A stretch of 64,000 nt of DNA from an uncultured Prevotella sp. Lineage in GTDB: Bacteria > Bacteroidota > Bacteroidia > Bacteroidales > Bacteroidaceae. Where the stretch lies: the NCBI GenBank assembly GCA_946405145.1, contig CAMJGE010000009.1, positions 1-64,000 of the forward strand, given 5' to 3'. The notes under the pieces are model-generated. The model made no database searches and had not been told where the DNA came from. It saw only the letters and a program-made list of their open reading frames with translations. Position 1 is the stretch's first letter; every line of letters starts with the position of its first letter. A program made the translations under genes and the position numbers. Below, in pieces: positions 46,769 through 55,530 of the stretch.

Positions 46769-48795
46769 GTCTCACTCGTTATTTCGCATGGAATCCAGAA
46801 CCAGAAGGTGCAGCCGTGGCCTGCGCCTTCGGAGTTCACGCCGATCTTGCCGTGAAGGGCTTCTACGATGGCTCTCGAGATGTTCAGGCCAAGGCCTGTG
46901 CCCTGTACGTAGTCATTCAGCTTCACGAAGCGCTCGAAGATCTTGGCCTGATCCTTCTTCTCGATGCCGGCACCGGTGTCCTCGCAGTAGAAGTACAGGC
47001 CGCCGTCCTGCTTCCTGTAGCCCACCTTGATATGGCCCTCCTGGGTGTATTTCACCGCGTTGGTCACGAAGTTGGTGATCACCTGCTGCAGGCGCTCTTT
47101 GTCGAGGGTGGCGATCAGGGAGGTGTAGGGGTTCTCTGTCACAAACTTCACCAGCGGACTCTCGACGCGCTGTGCCAGCGACTTGCAGATATCCTCGAAG
47201 TCCTTGGCAAAGTCGGTCTCTACGGCATGGATATAGAGGGTACCGCCTTCGTCGATGGCGGATACGGCGAGGATGTCGTTGATAAGGCGCAGCAGCATGT
47301 CGCAGTTGTTCATGATCACGCGCACGATCTCCAGTTTCTCCTCGGGTGTCTCCAGCATCGAGAGCACGTCGCTGAAGCCCACGATGGCATTCAGCGGGGT
47401 ACGTATCTCGTGGGTCATGTTCGCCATGAACACACTCTTCATCTGACCTGAGTTCTGGGCGCGCTCCGTCTCACGCTTCAGCTGCTCCTGCTTGTTGATG
47501 AGCGGCGTCACGTTACGGATGATACCATAGGTGCCCAGCTGCTTGCCGTCCTCATTGTGGTAGGGCACACTGTCGATGTAGTTCCACTGCAACTCGTCGG
47601 TATCGGAGAAGAAAGAGTGACAGAGGGCGAGCTCCGACTTGGGGTTCTGTAGCTTGATCTCGGGTTCGAGCAGATCATCCTTGAAGGTGCTCTGCACGAA
47701 GTGCTCGCGCAGCTCGTCGAAGCCCATGGGCGTCATGGCATCCTTGAGCCCTTTGTAGAAGGTGACGGTCTTATTGGCAAAGGTGGTGCGCCAGAAGTGC
47801 ATGTCACAGCTGTCCATCAGGTACTGGATCTCATTCTCCAGGTTCTGTATCTCCTCATTGGCCTGTCGCAGTTCCAGACGGTTCTTCTTGCTCTGCATAT
47901 AGAGCTCGCGCTCCTGTGTCATGTCGCGGATGGATAAGGTGATATACACCAGCTCCCCTTCCTTGTCGTAGATGGGGTGCACGCGCAACTCGGTATGGCA
48001 GTTCACGTCGCGCTCCAGAATCACGCTCTTCGTACAGAGGTAGAGTTCTTCGATATGATGGTTCGACAGGATATCCCTGAAGGTGGGCATGTCGTAGATG
48101 GTCTTCTCGAAATAGAAGGGGTCGTCCTCCGACTGGAAATTCAGGATCTCGCGCATCCGCTGGTTGGCGGCGAGCAGATAACCGTCTTTGCCGTAGAACG
48201 CCAGACCCACCAGCGACTCCTCGAAGGTCTTGCGGTATTTATCCGACAGCTCCTTTTCTTCGCGCTCCTTCATGATATATTCTGTTTGGTCTGTCAGTGT
48301 GCAGAAGATATTCGTGGGCATCTTCTGGCCCTCTATATACTCTGCCACTCCCTGGTCGAGCAGGTAGTGCCAGTTTCCTAACCCTAACTCTCTGCTGAGA
48401 TCCCAGCGGAAGATGCACTCTGCCGTCTTGGCAGTGCCGTCGATGAGTGATATCAGGAAGTTACGGTAGAGCTCGCGATCGTCAGGATGCACATAGTTCA
48501 AACTCCTCTCGTAGCTCAGACCTTCTTCTGGCAGCATGTCGCCATGCACGTTATACGACCAGCGCTCGCGCAGATCGAGTCTCACCACGAAGTTGCTGTT
48601 CTCGTCGAGGGTCTGCTGCATGATGTCTCTGATATCCTTGTTCTCTTGCACGGTTTTACGGATACGAAGGATACTGATGCGATTGACCACCCACGAAATG
48701 ATAAAGGCGATGGCCGCGAGTGCGACGATCGTGATCGAGACTGCGTCGAGGTCTCCGATGAAGAGGGGTGTGGTATATAGAAGGATTGTATTCAT
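46765..48795 (-). CDS. Sensor histidine kinase 3: PAS, intact HisKA/HATPase
   Basis: 676 residues. One N-terminal membrane helix (about 18-42, AVSITIVALAAIAFIISWVVN), no periplasmic domain, PAS-like regions (about 55-430), HisKA with His462 in NMTHEIRTPLNAIVGFSD, HATPase_c with N-box TNFVTNAVKYT, G1 CEDTGAGIE and G2 GTGLGLNISR. All catalytic boxes are present. It is clearly a paralogue of kinase 1 without the solute-binding domain. It starts nine bases after the kinase 4 stop and overlaps kinase 2 (ATGA). No response regulator is encoded in the array. Confidence 0.93.
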   Translation of the reverse strand: MNTILLYTTPLFIGDLDAVSITIVALAAIAFIISWVVNRISILRIRKTVQENKDIRDIMQQTLDENSNFVVRLDLRERWSYNVHGDMLPEEGLSYERSLNYVHPDDRELYRNFLISLIDGTAKTAECIFRWDLSRELGLGNWHYLLDQGVAEYIEGQKMPTNIFCTLTDQTEYIMKEREEKELSDKYRKTFEESLVGLAFYGKDGYLLAANQRMREILNFQSEDDPFYFEKTIYDMPTFRDILSNHHIEELYLCTKSVILERDVNCHTELRVHPIYDKEGELVYITLSIRDMTQERELYMQSKKNRLELRQANEEIQNLENEIQYLMDSCDMHFWRTTFANKTVTFYKGLKDAMTPMGFDELREHFVQSTFKDDLLEPEIKLQNPKSELALCHSFFSDTDELQWNYIDSVPYHNEDGKQLGTYGIIRNVTPLINKQEQLKRETERAQNSGQMKSVFMANMTHEIRTPLNAIVGFSDVLSMLETPEEKLEIVRVIMNNCDMLLRLINDILAVSAIDEGGTLYIHAVETDFAKDFEDICKSLAQRVESPLVKFVTENPYTSLIATLDKERLQQVITNFVTNAVKYTQEGHIKVGYRKQDGGLYFYCEDTGAGIEKKDQAKIFERFVKLNDYVQGTGLGLNISRAIVEALHGKIGVNSEGAGHGCTFWFWIPCEITSET

Positions 48796-48804
48796 GTCAC
48801 TTCT

Positions 48805-50925
48805 TTAGTTAATCATGTCTGTTTTCTTTTCTCTGCTCACCATCTCACAAGGTAAGATCACATAGCAGGTGGTGCCCTTGCCTTGTTCTGACTGTATTTC
48901 TATCTGTCCGCCCATCTGCTCGATCATCTCCTTGATGATGGCCAGGTCGAGACCAGTGCCGCTGACCTTGTTCTGGTCTTCCCTGACGAAGCGGTCGAAG
49001 ATATGCGGGAGCATGTCCTTGCTGATGCCGTTGCCGGTATCTTCCGTCACGATGATGAGCTCATCGTGGTGGTATTCGTATTTCGCGCGCATCACGCCTT
49101 CCTTGGTGTAGCAGGCAGAGTAGGCGCAGAGCTTCTGGATCACGTCGCCGAGGTGCTGCTGGTCGATCTTCAGCACCAGATGGTTATAGGGATTGCTCAC
49201 GATCGACTTCGCGTTCGTCTCCTGTGTGCTCCATCCCATATAGCACCAGCTGTCGAAGAGGGTGGCGAAGTCGGTATCTTCCTTGGTAAACTCCACCATC
49301 TTCGCGTCGAGCCTTGAGATGAAGAGGATATCATTCACCAGGTTCAGCAGCTCGTCGGTGTTATGCTTGATCTGTTCTGCAAACACCGGCTCGTCTTCCA
49401 CGTCGTGGGGACCGTTGAAGAGCTCTGCGAATCCTAACACGGCGTTCAGCGGTGTACGGATCTCGTAGCTCATGTTCAGCAGGAAGGTGTTCTTCAGCTC
49501 CTCTGTCTCCTGCGCCTTCTTCGTCTCTTCCCGCAGGCGCAACTCGGTATAGACCATCTCCGTCTCCTCGCGGAACATGCCGAAATAGTAGGTGACATTC
49601 CCTGCCTGGTCGGTCATGGGGATGAGACTGAAGTTCAGATACACGTCTCTGCCCTGTTTATCGCGGAGCACGGTGCGCAGCACCTCGGAGATGTTACCGG
49701 TCTTACCGCGGTCCATCCTCAGCATCAGTCCTTTGGCCCTGTCGCGGTCGGAAGGATGGATGAGTGTGATGCAGCGGATCTGCTGGAGCCTGTGCTGGGT
49801 CTTGTTCAGGTCGCTGTAGATGTACAGCTCATGGCGCCTGGGGTGATAGGTAATCATCCTGACACCACTGGTGCGGAGCGTGTAGTTGATATTGCGGATA
49901 TAAGCCTGTATCTGCTTGTTGGTCCGCCGCAGCAGCTGAGCCTCCTCTTCCTGTTTGTGGTGCGACTCCACCATCTCCGTGATGTTACGGCCGGCTGCCA
50001 TCACACCGAGCAGCTTGCCTTTCTCGTCGTGCAGCGGCGTGAGGATAGCCTCGTAGTAGCACTTGCCGCCTAGTTTCATGTCGGGGATGCGCTCATCCTT
50101 GCTCTTCACGTCGTCGATGTCGGTGATCGACGACAGGCGGATGCTGTCGTGCAGCTCGTTGATGTCGATATGGCGGTAGGAGGGGATGTCGTTGAAGTGT
50201 ACATGACGCTTCAGGAACCGCTCACGGTCGGCGATCATAAAGGTCTCGCAGGCTTTCTCATTCAGGTCCATCAGTCTGCCGTCAGCCCCATAAAAGATCA
50301 TATCCACGAGTGAGGAGTTGAAGACGGTCTGATACTGCAGCGACAGACTCCGTGTCTTCTCGTCCCTGCGCTTGCTCTCGGTGATGTCGCGCTGGATGCC
50401 GAGCAGCACCTCGGGATGGTAGTGCTGGTCGCGCTTCAGCACGGAGATGCTGACCTCGTAGATCCGTTTGCCGTCGTGACTTTTCACCTCCAGCTTCTCC
50501 GTGAGACTGTTCTTCTGCAGCACGTCATTCAGGCACTGGCGCAGCACCTCGAAGTCCTCATGGTCATAGAACTGCGAGAAGTCGATGGGTGCAAGGTCGG
50601 TTCTGGAGACGGTCTCGCTGGAGAGCAGCGTAAAGATATGCTTCTTGTTGTAGGTCCATATCTGCGTCCTGTTGGCGTTCAGCACCAGCGCCAGGTGTGT
50701 GTTCAGCTGCTTGGCGCGGTTGTTCACCTCCTGTTCCTTGAAGTAATAGAGGCGGTTGGAGAAGATCATCACGAACACGCCTATCTGGAGTGCTGCCACC
50801 AGGTAGGCTGCCATGTGATGGGCGTCGGTCACGGCTTTCCAGCTCTCTGTCTGGGCATCAGCCATCAGAGAGAAGCACACCAGCACCAGCGTTGTAGTTA
50901 TTCTAAGTCTTATAGTTCTGGGCAT
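48805..50925 (-). CDS. Histidine-kinase-like sensor 4: PAS, phospho-acceptor His replaced by Tyr, N-box lost
   Basis: 706 residues from ATG 50925, chosen because it gives a signal peptide (MPRTIRLRITTTLVLVCFSLMADAQ) and lies just after the probable promoter; in-frame ATGs at 50988 and 50958 are upstream of it. A membrane helix follows (about 41-58), then PAS-like regions. The H-box is NMSYEIRTPLNAVLGF, with Tyr487 (codon TAC, 49465-49467) in place of His. The N-box reads QKLCAYSACYT, so both Asn of NxxxN are gone, while G1 EDTGNGIS remains and G2 is GTGLDLAI. It is probably catalytically dead. Paralogue of kinase 2 without the solute-binding domain. First gene of the kinase operon. Confidence 0.9.
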   Translation of the reverse strand: MPRTIRLRITTTLVLVCFSLMADAQTESWKAVTDAHHMAAYLVAALQIGVFVMIFSNRLYYFKEQEVNNRAKQLNTHLALVLNANRTQIWTYNKKHIFTLLSSETVSRTDLAPIDFSQFYDHEDFEVLRQCLNDVLQKNSLTEKLEVKSHDGKRIYEVSISVLKRDQHYHPEVLLGIQRDITESKRRDEKTRSLSLQYQTVFNSSLVDMIFYGADGRLMDLNEKACETFMIADRERFLKRHVHFNDIPSYRHIDINELHDSIRLSSITDIDDVKSKDERIPDMKLGGKCYYEAILTPLHDEKGKLLGVMAAGRNITEMVESHHKQEEEAQLLRRTNKQIQAYIRNINYTLRTSGVRMITYHPRRHELYIYSDLNKTQHRLQQIRCITLIHPSDRDRAKGLMLRMDRGKTGNISEVLRTVLRDKQGRDVYLNFSLIPMTDQAGNVTYYFGMFREETEMVYTELRLREETKKAQETEELKNTFLLNMSYEIRTPLNAVLGFAELFNGPHDVEDEPVFAEQIKHNTDELLNLVNDILFISRLDAKMVEFTKEDTDFATLFDSWCYMGWSTQETNAKSIVSNPYNHLVLKIDQQHLGDVIQKLCAYSACYTKEGVMRAKYEYHHDELIIVTEDTGNGISKDMLPHIFDRFVREDQNKVSGTGLDLAIIKEMIEQMGGQIEIQSEQGKGTTCYVILPCEMVSREKKTDMIN

Positions 50926-50945
50926 AAATTGGCAGGTTTTGGTGG

Positions 50946-50975
50946 CGAAATTACTCATTTTTTGCGAAACAACAA
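50946..50975 (-). promoter_or_regulatory. Probable promoter of the kinase operon
   Basis: On the - strand TTG (50975-50973), 19 bases, TAATTTCG (50953-50946; one mismatch to TAnnTTTG). Divergent from and adjacent to the frr promoter. Confidence 0.5.
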
Positions 50976-50993
50976 AGAAAATTGGCAAAATAT

Positions 50994-51024
50994 TTGGCGG
51001 ATTGACAGAAAAACGCTACTTTTG
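50994..51024 (+). promoter_or_regulatory. Promoter of frr
   Basis: TTG at 50994-50996 (within TTTGG), 20 bases, TACTTTTG at 51017-51024; ATG at 51057. Confidence 0.75.
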
Positions 51025-51056
51025 TCATCAGAAAAAGCTAAAACTTAGGTAAGATT

Positions 51057-51617
51057 ATGTTAGATGTAAAAGAAACTTTGAAGAAAAGCGAAGAGCGCAT
51101 GGAGATGGCTGCGATGTTCCTTGAAGAGGAGCTGAACCGTGTCCGTGCCGGTCGTGCCAATGTGGCCATCCTCGATGGTGTCCGTGTTGAAGTGTATGGC
51201 AGTAAGGTGCCTCTGAACCAGGTGGCTAACGTCAGCGTGCCCGATCCCCGTACCATCGCCATCAAGCCTTGGGACCGTAAGGAGATCCGTAACATTGAGA
51301 AGGCCATCATGGACTCCGATGTAGGCATCACGCCCGAGAACAATGGTGAGGTGATCCGTCTGAACATCCCTGTGCCCACAGAGGAGCGTCGTAAGGATCT
51401 GGTGAAGCAGTGTAATAAGATTTGCGAGAAGGCCAAGGTGGAGGTGCGCAACGTGCGTGCCGATATCAAGGACAAGCTGAAGAAGGCGATCAAGGACGGT
51501 CTCTCAGAGGATAATGAGAAGGATGCAGAGCTGGAGCTTCAGAAACTTCATGATAAGTACATCAAGAAGCTCGACGACCTGATGGCAGCTAAGAACAAGG
51601 AGATCATGACGGTCTAA
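51057..51617 (+). CDS. frr: Ribosome recycling factor
   Basis: 186 residues, the normal length. With EF-G it splits the post-termination ribosome. Typical blocks: LNRVRAGRANVAILDGVRVEVYGSKVPLNQVANVSVPDPRTIAIKPWD in the first half and RLNIPVPTEERRKDLVKQCNK in the second, forming the three-helix bundle plus beta domain. First gene of the row frr-rsgA-DUF4421-mnmA with its own promoter. Confidence 0.97.
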   Translation: MLDVKETLKKSEERMEMAAMFLEEELNRVRAGRANVAILDGVRVEVYGSKVPLNQVANVSVPDPRTIAIKPWDRKEIRNIEKAIMDSDVGITPENNGEVIRLNIPVPTEERRKDLVKQCNKICEKAKVEVRNVRADIKDKLKKAIKDGLSEDNEKDAELELQKLHDKYIKKLDDLMAAKNKEIMTV

Positions 51618-51632
51618 ACAGATGGTGGCTCT

Positions 51633-52574
51633 TTGAAAGGACTGGTCATTAGGAATACAGGCAGCTGGTACACCGTTCTGACGGACGATGGCCAGCTGAT
51701 TGATTGTAAAATCAAAGGTAACTTCCGCCTGAAGGGTATCCGTTCCACCAACCCCGTTGCCGTGGGCGACAGGGTCACCATAACTCCTCCCCCTAACTTG
51801 GGGGAAGGCCGGGAAGGGGTCTTTATCACCGAGATCGAAGACCGCCGTAACTACATCATCCGCAAGTCGCAGAACCTCTCCAAGCAGAGCCATATCCTCG
51901 CGGCGAATGTCGATCAGGCGTCCCTGGTGGTGACCGTCAACTATCCCCAGACCTCCACCACCTTCATCGACCGCTTCCTGGCGTCAGCGGAGGCTTACCG
52001 GGTGCCCGTGGTCCTCATCTTCAACAAGACCGACTTGCTCGATGCCGACGAGCTTCGCTACCAGCAGATGATGGTGCAGCTCTACGAGACCGTCGGTTAC
52101 ACCTGCCGTCAGATCTCTGCCGCTACGGGGGATGGCGTTGAGGCGCTGCGCCCCCTGCTCGAAGGCAGGATCACCCTGCTCAGCGGCAACAGTGGGGTGG
52201 GGAAGTCCACCCTCATCAATCAGCTGGTGCCCGATGCCAACCTGCGCACCGCCGAGATCTCCGATGCCCATAACCTCGGACAGCACACCACCACCTTCTC
52301 GGAGATGATTCCCATGGGTGGCGGCTGGATCATCGACACGCCGGGCATCAAGGGCTTCGGCACCTTCGACATCGAGCCCGAGGAGCTCACCGGCTACTTC
52401 CCCGAGATCTTCCGATTCTCGAAAGACTGCCGCTTCTCCAACTGCACCCACACCCACGAACCGGGCTGTGCGGTGCTCAAGGCACTCGAGGACCACTATA
52501 TCGCCCAGAGCCGTTATCAGTCGTATCTCTCTATGATGGACGACAAGGAAGAAGGCAAATACAGAGAAAAATGA
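51633..52574 (+). CDS. rsgA: Ribosome small-subunit-dependent GTPase A
   Basis: 313-residue circularly permuted GTPase that checks 30S maturation. The start is TTG at 51633: the family N-terminus ([15 protein letters not shown]) begins exactly there and no ATG is available. OB domain (about 1-75), GTPase with G4 FNKTDL, G1 [10 protein letters not shown] and G3 DTPGIKG in permuted order, then the zinc-binding C-terminus ([16 protein letters not shown]). In the OB domain, residues about 50-62 ([13 protein letters not shown]) are encoded by a CCCCCTAACTTGGGGG-type palindrome that looks like an intergenic repeat accommodated in frame. The stop overlaps the next gene by four bases. Confidence 0.95.
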   Translation: MKGLVIRNTGSWYTVLTDDGQLIDCKIKGNFRLKGIRSTNPVAVGDRVTITPPPNLGEGREGVFITEIEDRRNYIIRKSQNLSKQSHILAANVDQASLVVTVNYPQTSTTFIDRFLASAEAYRVPVVLIFNKTDLLDADELRYQQMMVQLYETVGYTCRQISAATGDGVEALRPLLEGRITLLSGNSGVGKSTLINQLVPDANLRTAEISDAHNLGQHTTTFSEMIPMGGGWIIDTPGIKGFGTFDIEPEELTGYFPEIFRFSKDCRFSNCTHTHEPGCAVLKALEDHYIAQSRYQSYLSMMDDKEEGKYREK

Positions 52575-53590
52575 ATAGGGTTGTGATCATATTCTTGATG
52601 GTGTTGCAGGCAGCTGTGCTGTCCGCACAGGAGCCGCTGCCCAAGCTGCAGACCACACTGAAGAAAGGGCTGGATAAGGTAGAGACCTATATCGACTCTT
52701 CTACGGTAAAGAATATGGACCTGGTGTATGTCGAACGACCGGAGCGCCCCTGGGCGGTGGAACTGCGCACCGATGCCAATGAGACAACAGTGAGGATGCA
52801 CACCGACTTCGACTTCCTGGACGGCACGCATGCAGGGGTCAGCTCTTCGTCGAGCAACGGCTTCTCCATGTCGTTAGGTGCCTGGGTGGGCTATCGTGGC
52901 TATGGCTTCGGATGGTCAAAAGAGTTGACAGGCGGCGACGGAACCACCTTCTCCCTGAGTGCCTCTGGGCGCAGCTATGGTGCCAACTTCCGCATCCGTT
53001 CCTATCACAGCAGCATGCCGGAGTTCCTTTCCACGACAAAAGATCCCATCAAGGTGCGCTCGCTCTTCCTCGACGGTTACTACCTCTTCAACAGCAAGCG
53101 CTTCTCTTATTCCGCCGCCTACGATCAGTCGCTCATCCAGCGTCTCTCTGCGGGAACGCCGTTGGTGGGCGCCATGTATCATCACAGCAGTGTGAACTAC
53201 AGTGCCGATCCCAACTGGGATTGGGCTTATTTCATGCGGGGCATCAGAAAGGTGAAGTTCACCCAGGCGAGTGTGGGAGCGGGCTATGCCTATAACTGGG
53301 TACCGGCGCACGGCTGGCTCTTCAGCATCCTCGCCATGCCCATGATCACCCTGTATAACCGCACCTCTCTCTATTATGACGATGTCACGACGGCGGCACT
53401 GGAAGACGAATACATCACCCCTAATAAGGTGACGTGGAACTTCAACGCCCGTCTGGCGGTGGTCTATAACTGGCAGCGCCTCTATCTGCGTGTCTATGGC
53501 CATTTCAACCGTTTCAACTTTGGCACCGACGAGGTGTGGGGCCATCTCTATGACTGGAAAGTGTATGCAGCGCTCGGATTTAGATTCTAA
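52571..53590 (+). CDS. DUF4421 outer-membrane-type protein
   Basis: 339 residues with signal peptide ([20 protein letters not shown]) and a beta-strand pattern of alternating aromatic residues ending in Phe (YAALGFRF), as in outer-membrane barrels. The sequence matches the Bacteroidetes DUF4421 family ([37 protein letters not shown]). Function unknown; probably an integral outer-membrane protein. Overlaps rsgA by four bases and mnmA by 26 bases, so it belongs to the same transcript, although its role seems unrelated to translation. Confidence 0.82.
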   Translation: MNRVVIIFLMVLQAAVLSAQEPLPKLQTTLKKGLDKVETYIDSSTVKNMDLVYVERPERPWAVELRTDANETTVRMHTDFDFLDGTHAGVSSSSSNGFSMSLGAWVGYRGYGFGWSKELTGGDGTTFSLSASGRSYGANFRIRSYHSSMPEFLSTTKDPIKVRSLFLDGYYLFNSKRFSYSAAYDQSLIQRLSAGTPLVGAMYHHSSVNYSADPNWDWAYFMRGIRKVKFTQASVGAGYAYNWVPAHGWLFSILAMPMITLYNRTSLYYDDVTTAALEDEYITPNKVTWNFNARLAVVYNWQRLYLRVYGHFNRFNFGTDEVWGHLYDWKVYAALGFRF

Positions 53591-54704
53591 ACGTATCGCC
53601 GTCCTGCTCTCAGGCGGTGTCGATAGCAGTGTGGTGGTGTACGAGTTCGCCCGACTCGGACTTCACCCCGATTGCTTCTATATCAAGATAGGTCCAGAGG
53701 ACGATAAGGAGTGGGACTGTTCCTCGGAGGAGGATCTCGAGATGGCGACGGCTGTGGCGCATAAGTATGGCTGCCGACTGGAGGTCGTCGATTGTCACCG
53801 TGAGTACTGGGATCAGGTCACGCGCTACACCATGGAGAAGGTGCGTGCGGGCTTTACGCCCAACCCCGATGTGATGTGCAACCGTCTCATCAAGTTCGGT
53901 GCCTTCGATGAGAAGCGAGGTCATGACTACGACCTCATTGCCACAGGCCACTATGCCCAGACAGAGGTCGATGAGAACGGCTGGAAGTGGCTCGTCACCA
54001 GTCCTGACCCCGTGAAGGACCAGACCGACTTCCTCGCGCAGATCTACGACTGGCAGTTGCGCAAGGCCATCTTCCCCATTGGTCATTACGTCAAGGACGA
54101 GGTGCGAGAGATAGCCGAGCGGGAACATCTGGTGAATGCCAGGCGCAAGGACTCGCAGGGCATCTGTTTCTTGGGTAAGATCAACTACAACGACTATATT
54201 CGTCGTTACCTCGGTGAACAGCCGGGTGATGTCATCGAGCTGGAGACCGGTCGTCGCATCGGTGAGCATCGTGGACTCTGGTTCCATACCATCGGCCAGC
54301 GCAAAGGCATGGGCTTCTCCGGAGGTCCTTGGTTTGTTGTCAAAAAGGATGTCTCCAACAATGTGCTCTATGTCTCGCACGGCTACAATCCTGCATCTGC
54401 CTATAAGTCGGATTTTCCGATCCATGACATGCATTGGCTCACCCCCCAGCCCCCTCAAGGGGGTGCAGGCCTCCCGGATTCCTTGAATCCCAGGCTCCCA
54501 GGCTCTTTGTCACCCAGGCTCCCTGTCACCTTCAAGATACGCCATACCCCTGAGTACCTCCCCGGCACCCTGGAGCAGACCGCTCCCGACACCTTCGTCA
54601 TCCACTCCGACACCCCCATCCACGGCGTCGCCCCCGGGCAGTTTTGTGTCATCTACGACTCCGATCATCACAAATGCCTCGGCTCCGCGGAGATTACAAT
54701 CTAA
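53565..54704 (+). CDS. mnmA: tRNA-specific 2-thiouridylase MnmA
   Basis: 379 residues from ATG 53565, which gives [21 protein letters not shown] with the PP-loop SGGVDSSV near residue 13; an in-frame ATG at 53490 lies inside the DUF4421 gene. It thiolates U34 of tRNA-Lys, -Glu and -Gln using sulfur relayed to its two catalytic cysteines, seen in NPDVMCNRLIKFG and DSQGICFLGKI. C-terminal beta-barrel domains follow. Residues about 293-322 are an extra proline-rich stretch (TPQPPQGGAGLPDSLNPRLP and more) encoded by repeat-like CCCCCTCAAGGGGG and CCAGGCTCCC units, between the barrel domains. The active-site parts are complete. Confidence 0.93.
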   Translation: MQRSDLDSKRIAVLLSGGVDSSVVVYEFARLGLHPDCFYIKIGPEDDKEWDCSSEEDLEMATAVAHKYGCRLEVVDCHREYWDQVTRYTMEKVRAGFTPNPDVMCNRLIKFGAFDEKRGHDYDLIATGHYAQTEVDENGWKWLVTSPDPVKDQTDFLAQIYDWQLRKAIFPIGHYVKDEVREIAEREHLVNARRKDSQGICFLGKINYNDYIRRYLGEQPGDVIELETGRRIGEHRGLWFHTIGQRKGMGFSGGPWFVVKKDVSNNVLYVSHGYNPASAYKSDFPIHDMHWLTPQPPQGGAGLPDSLNPRLPGSLSPRLPVTFKIRHTPEYLPGTLEQTAPDTFVIHSDTPIHGVAPGQFCVIYDSDHHKCLGSAEITI

Positions 54705-54790
54705 TGCCTTAAGATTGTAATCTCTTACATATCATGTAAGGTAATGTTTTTTTTACTATCGCCATCTTGTTCATTTTCTTTCTGTCGCCA

Positions 54791-55077
54791 GAAAGTTTAG
54801 AGTCCCCAAGAGGGGACGGCTATAATGCAGGGGTATTCTTTTTCTTTCGTCACCGAAAGAGAAAGAATCAAAAAGAAAGGTGCGAAAACGTCCTGAGCTC
54901 GGAGGCCGGAACACAAATCCTTCAAATCGCTCAATGAACTCGCTACGCTCAGACAGCATTTCGCATTTCGTTGCTCAGATTGCTATTCGCAATCAGAGAC
55001 TCAATTATGATTCAAAGGATTTGCATTCCTCTAAAGACCTCCTCGTGCGGAATGTTTTCGAGGAGCTACCGCGACGA
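54791..55077 (-). repeat. Long dispersed repeat, copy B
   Basis: Reverse-complement copy of 40870-41155, 287 bases with very few differences. The two copies flank the kinase array and the frr-mnmA row (13.6 kb) in opposite orientation, so recombination between them would invert that segment. Confidence 0.88.
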
Positions 55078-55324
55078 CTAGCGTTTAGCGTAGTCGGCGT
55101 AAGAAAAAACATGGCGAACCCTGAGCGTAAGCGAAGGGCAAAGGCCCGAGAGCCATACCAAAACTTTGATGGAGAGAGCCAGCTCTCGGAATCAACTAAG
55201 CCCCTTGCCAAAGATTGGCGAGGGGTTTGGGGAGTGGTCTGAAGCCCCTTCTTATGAAGAAGGGGTTGGGGTTGATGGAGGTCTTGCAGCTCAGCTGCAT
55301 AAAGAATGAAGAATGGGTTCTTTC

Positions 55325-55370
55325 TTGCGTCCCGTTGGTAGCAAGCGTCACCCTTCGGGATGCCGAGCGC
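55325..55370 (+). repeat. Short dispersed repeat, copy 2
   Basis: Direct repeat of 40534-40579 (CGTCCCGTTGG here against CGTCCCTTCGG there; otherwise identical). Confidence 0.85.
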
Positions 55371-55443
55371 AGTCGCTTCGCTTTGTGAAAGCGAGCAATA
55401 TATCACATATTATATATCAAATTAATGATTTATCAAATAATAA

Positions 55444-55475
55444 TTTGGTAAATTCAAAAAATTAATTTACCTTTG
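55444..55475 (+). promoter_or_regulatory. Promoter of the polysaccharide export operon
   Basis: TTTG at 55444-55447, 20 bases, TACCTTTG at 55468-55475; start codon at 55531. Confidence 0.75.
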
Positions 55476-55530
55476 TACGCAAAAAATAACCGTTAAGGAA
55501 AAGGGAATTTTAGAAAATAGCTATTTAGTA

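Larger units (their letters stand above)
54705..55443. other. Repeat-rich intergenic region before the polysaccharide genes
   Basis: About 740 bases without a credible gene. It holds copy B of the long repeat (54791-55077), the second copy of the 46-base repeat (55325-55370), a block with CCCCTTGCCAAAGATTGGCG and CCCCTTCTTATGAAGAAGGGG hairpins (55200-55275), and AT-rich DNA from 55385 on. Confidence 0.8.

Noticed and set aside
44558..46855. 765-codon open frame on the + strand
   Set aside because: It is fully antisense to kinase 2, which has clear domains; the translation is rich in His, Val and Leu in a way typical of the complement of GC-rich coding DNA.
54880..55242. 120-codon open frame before the polysaccharide genes
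   Set aside because: Its first half is the translated dispersed repeat also present at 40860-41066 on the other strand, so it is not a gene.
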